Assembly: GCA_013911195.1 (NCBI GenBank) | Contig: JACETS010000070.1 | Coordinates: 1-11,804, forward strand | Direction: 5' to 3' | Origin: Verrucomicrobiales bacterium | GTDB taxonomy: Bacteria; Verrucomicrobiota; Verrucomicrobiia; Verrucomicrobiales; DEV007 | Length of the DNA: 11,804 nucleotides | Shown here: in pieces, positions 7,843 through 11,804 of the stretch | How the letters are laid out: each line of letters opens with the position of its first letter | Position numbering within the stretch: position 1 is the first letter of the stretch | Position numbers and translations under genes: made by a program | Notes under the pieces: generated by a model | What the model was told of the DNA's origin: nothing | Databases searched by the model: none | The model's input: the letters and a program-made list of their open reading frames with translations, nothing else

Positions 7843-7884
7843 AAAACAGTTATTGAATAAATAAAAATTGCTGTGTATTCAAAG
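7837..7884. terminator. imperfect hairpin across two convergent gene ends
   Basis: CTTTGAA (7837-7843) pairs perfectly with TTCAAAG (7878-7884). Inside it ACAG (7846-7849) pairs with CTGT (7871-7874), and ATT (7852-7854) with AAT (7866-7868), leaving an AT-rich loop. The structure spans both stop codons of the convergent dapL and DUF1549/DUF1553 genes and reads the same from either strand. There is no clean T-run after it, so a bidirectional transcript-end or mRNA-stability role is only a suggestion. Confidence 0.3.
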
Positions 7885-10009
7885 TCGACCAGAGAATACT
7901 TCTAGCCGCCATCTCACCAGAAATTGCGGCCTCATCTCTGAGTAAGCTTTTTTCATGTAGAGTTGGATATCTTGAAAAAACGGTTAGATAAATCAGATCA
8001 ATAAGTTCATCCGAATCTCCAGCAGTATTCATTTTTTGAGAAATGACCGAATTAGGATTCATTAAAAACTTTAAGAAATCCCCATTCATCATCGAAAGAG
8101 CTTGGGTTGTTGATGCCTTATAGTTAGCATTTTCAATCAATGATCTATCAGATTGACCAAAGTCTCTAAGAAAATGACCATCTGGGGCTGGGCTTGAAAT
8201 TTCGGAAGCCCTAACATAACCACGAAATATTCTATCCCTTTTATCAAAGCGCGGTTTTTGATTACCACCTTTTTGTTTTTTTGCAGCCTGAGACTTCATT
8301 TTCGAATTTGCAACCTGCTTGTAAAGGTTTGGATACTTCTGACCAGGAAAAGCTTTTTTCAATTCTGCAGCCAGTGCTCTAGGAGTATTACGAAAAGGTG
8401 TCCTAAAGTATCCTTTCAAATCTGAAGGATCCCAATACGTAAGCCTTGCATATTCGGCAGTGGCTTTTTGATTGAAGTTTAAAATCCTTTTAGCTAAAAC
8501 CAATGCTTCATCTTCTTTTTTCTTGGAAATAACTTCTTTAACTTGTTCTCTAAATTGATCCAATTTTTTTAGAGTTTCTCTGTTGAATGTAGCGACTTCT
8601 CTTGATCTTTTAATAAGTGCTTCAGGGCTTTGCTGGTTTAATTTTTCCCAAGCTTTGAGTCTGGGACTATAAGAGGAATTTTCTGGAACTTCATCAAGAT
8701 CCGATCTGATCATTGAAACGACTGAATCCCATATTTGTTCAGCTGACATTCTCTGAAATCTGGGGCCCTGAAAATAAAAGGTCTCACCAACATTTAGCTC
8801 AAATGATTGAGATTCCCTTGTAAATACATCAGTATTGTAAAGAACAGCATTGAATTTCCTCATATCATAATTCAAATCAACCATCAACTGCTCAAGGTAA
8901 GCCATTAATTTGGCATCAGCAGGCTTAGTCGTATCGTCAATCTTATCAACTGGCTCATAAAGACCAACTCCAAATACTTTTTTCCAAATTCTATTAACGA
9001 TAGTTTTGGTAAATCTAGGATTATCAGGCGAGGTCATCCAATTTGCGTAGGCTTCTATCCTACTGTCAGAATTTGTAACTTTGACATTTTGACCAAAAGG
9101 TGTTGATGGAAGAACGATATCATTTGGCTTTGCATCCTTGTATTGATAATCATCCGGAAGCTTTAATGGAGTTCTAGTTTCTCTAACTATAGAATTCCGA
9201 AAATTATCGGTTAAACCCTGAAAAGCACGCTGAAGTTGGCGGGTTTTATTTTTCCTTATATCGCTTGCCTTACCCTTGTTACCACGTGGAAGTTTCATTT
9301 GTTTTTGAGCAATTTGAATTGCCTTGTCCATTGATTCAGTTCTTCTAACTGATCTGACTGGTGTACTGAAAGCAGCCAACTCGTAATAATCCATCTGACT
9401 CCAATCATCAAAAGGATGGTCGTGACATTGAGCACAAACTAATTGTGTTCCGAGAAAGACTTGCGCAGTTGTAGCCAAATGATCCAATTCCATACCTCGA
9501 TCACGAAGATAAAAGCCAACCGCACCATTTTCATCAATCATGCCCTCTGCCGTTATTAAATCTCTAACAAAATTGTCATAACTTTTATTTTCTCGAATGG
9601 ACTTTTTTATCCAATTTGAATACGCCATCCCATTGGAAGGGCTCTGCCCCTGCATTCTTGTATTAACTCTCAGTATATCAGCCCACCAGTTGTATTGGTG
9701 GCTGACATATCCCTCAGAATCAATTAGCTTTGCTATGAGTTTCTCCTTCTTACGAAAGTCTTTAGAATCAATATACTGAACAGTTTCAGATGCCGTTGGT
9801 ATACGTCCAATAATATTCAAATAAGCTCTTCTAACAAAAACTGAATCATCTACGCGAGGGTTAGGAGCAATTTTATTCTTAGCGTGATATTCTGATATAA
9901 GGATATTAATCTTTTTTGTATGACTCAATAATGTTTCATCCGCCTTGATCAGCGATAAAACAAAAAAGTTAGATAGGGTTATCAGAAGAATGATTTTCAA
10001 AATACTCAC
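7850..10009 (-). CDS. exported DUF1549/DUF1553 domain protein
   Basis: This 719-residue protein is exported: an uncleaved or Sec-type signal (about 1-23, MSILKIILLI start) leads the mature part. DUF1549 covers about 28-215, with DDSVFVRRAYLNIIGRIP (54-71), a family hallmark, and CAQCHDHPFDDW (192-203), whose CxxCH could bind haem. DUF1553 begins near 322 with PRFTKTIVNRIWKKVFGVGL (331-350) and closes with RDFGQSDR and STTQALSMMNG (633-643). Residues about 440-600 form a lysine-rich, partly coiled insert. The separate N-terminal cytochrome domain often seen in planctomycete relatives is absent. The start is GTG at 10009; no Shine-Dalgarno is visible, and TTG at codon 4 is the alternative. It lies 19 bp after the DUF1501 gene and is surely in its operon. 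The families are abundant in PVC bacteria and often tied to polysaccharide breakdown, but the biochemical role is not settled. Confidence 0.9.
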   Translation of the reverse strand: MSILKIILLITLSNFFVLSLIKADETLLSHTKKINILISEYHAKNKIAPNPRVDDSVFVRRAYLNIIGRIPTASETVQYIDSKDFRKKEKLIAKLIDSEGYVSHQYNWWADILRVNTRMQGQSPSNGMAYSNWIKKSIRENKSYDNFVRDLITAEGMIDENGAVGFYLRDRGMELDHLATTAQVFLGTQLVCAQCHDHPFDDWSQMDYYELAAFSTPVRSVRRTESMDKAIQIAQKQMKLPRGNKGKASDIRKNKTRQLQRAFQGLTDNFRNSIVRETRTPLKLPDDYQYKDAKPNDIVLPSTPFGQNVKVTNSDSRIEAYANWMTSPDNPRFTKTIVNRIWKKVFGVGLYEPVDKIDDTTKPADAKLMAYLEQLMVDLNYDMRKFNAVLYNTDVFTRESQSFELNVGETFYFQGPRFQRMSAEQIWDSVVSMIRSDLDEVPENSSYSPRLKAWEKLNQQSPEALIKRSREVATFNRETLKKLDQFREQVKEVISKKKEDEALVLAKRILNFNQKATAEYARLTYWDPSDLKGYFRTPFRNTPRALAAELKKAFPGQKYPNLYKQVANSKMKSQAAKKQKGGNQKPRFDKRDRIFRGYVRASEISSPAPDGHFLRDFGQSDRSLIENANYKASTTQALSMMNGDFLKFLMNPNSVISQKMNTAGDSDELIDLIYLTVFSRYPTLHEKSLLRDEAAISGEMAARSILWSTLNTQQFLFIQ

Positions 10010-10028
10010 TTTCAGAAAAATAAATTTA

Positions 10029-11327
10029 TTAAGAGAACAATTTCACTATAGGGTCACCATGATTAGCCACGGTGAACGGGCGGGCAGTTTTAGTGAACAG
10101 TCTCTGATCAAGAGGCAAGCCGCATCCATAGGCAATGGTTGCATTAAAGTCTCCAATTGTAACTGAATCCTCAATAGGCTCTGTCCCTTTGTCATCTGTC
10201 TTACCATAAACTATACCCCCTTTAACTCCGCCCCCAGCTAGGACTGCTGAAAATGCTTTAGGATAGTGGTCTCGACCTGCATTCTGGTTAATTTTTGGTG
10301 TTCGTCCAAATTCAGTCGTTAACACAACTAGTGTTTCTTTAAGCATACCACTAGTGTGTAAATCATCCAACAAAGCACTTAGCGCCTGATCAAGAATAGC
10401 AGTATTGGATTGCACTCTTTGAAAGTTGTCTTGGTGAGTGTCCCAACCTCCAAGCTGAACTTCAACAGATCTGACTCCTGATTCACTTAATCGTCTTGCC
10501 AAAAGGCACCCTTGGCCAAAGGAATGATCACCGTATCGATCTCTAAGTGATTGTTTTTCTTGGGCTATATCAAAAACCTTCAAATCAGAACTTCTCATTA
10601 ATGTAACTGCCTCTTCATATATTGCAGTATAAGCGCTAGCACTTTTGTCTTTGTATTTAGAATGAAACTTTTGATCAAGTCGCCCAGAAAGCTTTCTTCG
10701 ACGCATGAAATCAGATTCTGGAGTTCCTGAAAAATGTTTGCTGTTCTGTAATCCAGCCTCCGGCTTACCAATAATTAATGGTTCACAGTCAATACCAAAA
10801 AAGCCAGCCCCTGGAGCTCTACTACCGCTATTGATAGATACAAATCCTGGTAATTGCTGATTGATTCGATTTTCATATTTTAAAAACCAAGCAGCCATAT
10901 GAGGGTGTTGAATAGTTCCTCGTTTAGCATAATTAGTCTTCATTAAATATCTAGCTTGTTCATGAGCCCCTTGTTTGGAATGCAAGGAATTAACCACAGC
11001 CACTTTGTCCATATGCTTGGCAAGCTTCGGTAAATATTCACTGACACGCACACCATCGGCACTAGTTTTAATCGTTGATAAATCCCCTCGTATCTCTGAT
11101 GAAGCTTCAGGCTTTGGATCAAAAGTATCAAGATGTGACATGCCACCTGACATATAGAGATAGATGACTTTGTTAGCAGGATTTTTTCGCGAAGGTATTT
11201 TTCTATCATTTCCGCCAACTGCTAAGAGGTCTTGACTAAGCAGATTTACACCAAGATAAGCTTGAGCTGCACCAGCCAGGAAAGCTCTGCGAGTTCGGGG
11301 ATTTGATATTTCAGCGGATGAAAACAT
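10029..11327 (-). CDS. Tat-exported DUF1501 family protein (alkaline-phosphatase/sulfatase-like fold)
   Basis: This 432-residue protein carries a twin-arginine signal, TRRAFLAG (12-19, R13-R14), with a short hydrophobic stretch after it, so it should be exported folded. The body matches DUF1501, which groups with the alkaline phosphatase/sulfatase superfamily. Visible family blocks are LYMSGGMSHLDTFDPKP (57-73), HSKQGAHEQ (116-124), LGGWDTHQDN (292-301), TEFGRTP (338-344) and GRDHYPKAF (351-359). The conserved Asp and His residues in these blocks are candidate metal ligands by analogy. Length is typical. The ATG at 11327 has no Shine-Dalgarno; it starts eight residues before the Tat arginine cluster, as expected. 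It is the first gene of the pair with DUF1549/DUF1553, 19 bp apart, implying a joint periplasmic function. The substrate is unknown. Confidence 0.92.
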   Translation of the reverse strand: MFSSAEISNPRTRRAFLAGAAQAYLGVNLLSQDLLAVGGNDRKIPSRKNPANKVIYLYMSGGMSHLDTFDPKPEASSEIRGDLSTIKTSADGVRVSEYLPKLAKHMDKVAVVNSLHSKQGAHEQARYLMKTNYAKRGTIQHPHMAAWFLKYENRINQQLPGFVSINSGSRAPGAGFFGIDCEPLIIGKPEAGLQNSKHFSGTPESDFMRRRKLSGRLDQKFHSKYKDKSASAYTAIYEEAVTLMRSSDLKVFDIAQEKQSLRDRYGDHSFGQGCLLARRLSESGVRSVEVQLGGWDTHQDNFQRVQSNTAILDQALSALLDDLHTSGMLKETLVVLTTEFGRTPKINQNAGRDHYPKAFSAVLAGGGVKGGIVYGKTDDKGTEPIEDSVTIGDFNATIAYGCGLPLDQRLFTKTARPFTVANHGDPIVKLFS

Positions 11328-11445
11328 ATTTAAATAATATAATATGAACGATTAACTAAAGATTACGCTTAAGATAGGGTAATGATAACTCCTATTATAC
11401 AGAAAATCTCATCAAAAAACTCGATATTTTCAGGGATTTTTATAA
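11328..11445 (-). promoter_or_regulatory. intergenic region with candidate promoter for the DUF1501 operon
   Basis: This 118-bp AT-rich gap separates the SDR gene stop from the DUF1501 start. A perfect minus-strand TATAAT lies at 11394-11399, about 67 bp ahead of the start, with only a poor -35 (GAGTTT at 17 bp spacing). More TA-rich matches lie at about 11330-11343. An internal promoter is plausible, but read-through from the SDR gene cannot be excluded, since no convincing terminator is seen. Confidence 0.3.
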
Positions 11446-11804
11446 TCAAAAGCCAATAGAAGCTCCACCATCAACTGTTAACAATGACCCTGTTACAAAA
11501 CTTGCAGCATCAGAGCATAAGAAAACAGCCGCATGCCCAACTTCTTCAGGTTTCCCCATCCTACCCATTGGAGTTCTTCCTAAAACCTTTTGGCGGCGCG
11601 GTTCATCACCTTTGAATGAATTTAATGCCATTGCGGATTCAATCCACCCTGGCAGGATTGCATTTACTCGAACACCATGAGGAGCAAATTCAGCCGATAA
11701 ATTATATACGGCACCGTGCATCGCTGATTTAGCCATCGAATAAGAAGTCACCAAAGGTAATCCCATAACTGTAGCCATTGAAGAAATCCATAATATAGAG
11801 CCGC
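11446..11804 (-). CDS. short-chain dehydrogenase/reductase (SDR), C-terminal part
   Basis: The frame stays open to the right edge, so the gene begins outside the window; the ATG at 11778 is internal. The 118 visible codons cover the classical SDR second half. They start with GSILWISS, whose serine is the expected active-site residue, then SYSMAKSA with the catalytic YxxxK pair, the loop APHGVRVNAILPGWIES, and the C-terminal pattern GRMGKPEEVGHAAVFLCSDAASFVTG ending in the family motif VDGGAS. This is the FabG-like classical SDR type (NAD(P)-dependent oxidation or reduction of a hydroxyl/keto group), cytoplasmic. The cofactor-binding Rossmann glycine motif lies outside the window, so NAD versus NADP and the substrate cannot be judged. 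It is on the same strand as the DUF1501 pair, 118 bp upstream, and could be part of the same gene group. Confidence 0.9.
   Translation of the reverse strand, partial: GSILWISSMATVMGLPLVTSYSMAKSAMHGAVYNLSAEFAPHGVRVNAILPGWIESAMALNSFKGDEPRRQKVLGRTPMGRMGKPEEVGHAAVFLCSDAASFVTGSLLTVDGGASIGF

Noticed and set aside
9597..11218. Small frames overlapping the DUF1549/1553 and DUF1501 genes (9597-9779 plus, 9945-10166 plus, 10943-11218 minus, 10975-11157 plus)
   Set aside because: No ribosome site, no domain, and full overlap with confident genes, apart from the frame at 9945-10166, which only spans the 19-bp gap between the pair.
11402..11431. Inverted repeat GAAAAT ... ATTTTC as a terminator for the SDR gene
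   Set aside because: The stem is only A/T-rich with a mismatch, the loop is long, and no T-run follows in the SDR direction.
11776..11778. ATG as the start of a short 110-residue SDR protein
   Set aside because: The residues just upstream continue the SDR fold (ILWISS with the active-site serine), so the gene simply runs off the window.
1..11804. Mobile element, CRISPR array, tRNA/rRNA gene, toxin-antitoxin or defence system
   Set aside because: No transposase or integrase, no regularly spaced repeats, no cloverleaf-like sequence and no recognisable toxin or defence domain were seen on either strand.

Overview
The window looks like chromosomal DNA of a Verrucomicrobiota-like (PVC superphylum) bacterium with an AT-rich genome. 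Three marker types point there: a c-type cytochrome domain of the Pirellula/Verrucomicrobium kind fused to HEAT repeats, a DUF1501 plus DUF1549/DUF1553 gene pair, and a DapL-type LL-diaminopimelate aminotransferase. The outer face of the cell appears Gram-negative, with an RND efflux pump, Sec and Tat signals and exported haem-motif proteins. Of six starts that can be judged, only one has a clear Shine-Dalgarno sequence, and three of the other five are GTG, TTG or possibly leaderless.

Layout from left to right: (1) the 3' part of a large exported haem protein (HEAT repeats, a beta-sandwich-like middle, one CxxCH domain), plus strand, cut by the left edge; (2) a two-gene plus-strand operon for an RND efflux pump, made of a membrane fusion protein and a 1081-residue permease 4 bp apart, with no outer membrane channel gene beside it; (3) a small minus-strand gene for an exported protein of unknown function whose 3' end overlaps the permease gene by 32 bp; (4) a short divergent promoter region with a perfect 14-bp palindrome; (5) dapL on the plus strand; (6) a minus-strand pair, DUF1501 (Tat-exported, alkaline-phosphatase-like fold) followed by DUF1549/DUF1553 (Sec-exported, CAQCHDHP motif); (7) the C-terminal part of a short-chain dehydrogenase, minus strand, cut by the right edge.

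The genes do not form one evident pathway. The efflux pair works together, and the DUF1501/DUF1549-1553 pair very probably does too, in the periplasm. DapL serves lysine and peptidoglycan precursor synthesis. I found no mobile element, CRISPR array, tRNA, rRNA or phage-like gene, and no defence or secondary-metabolite system. The most notable points are the three-part haem protein, the unknown exported protein with a candidate efflux-operon terminator inside its coding sequence, and the palindrome lying on the dapL promoter.
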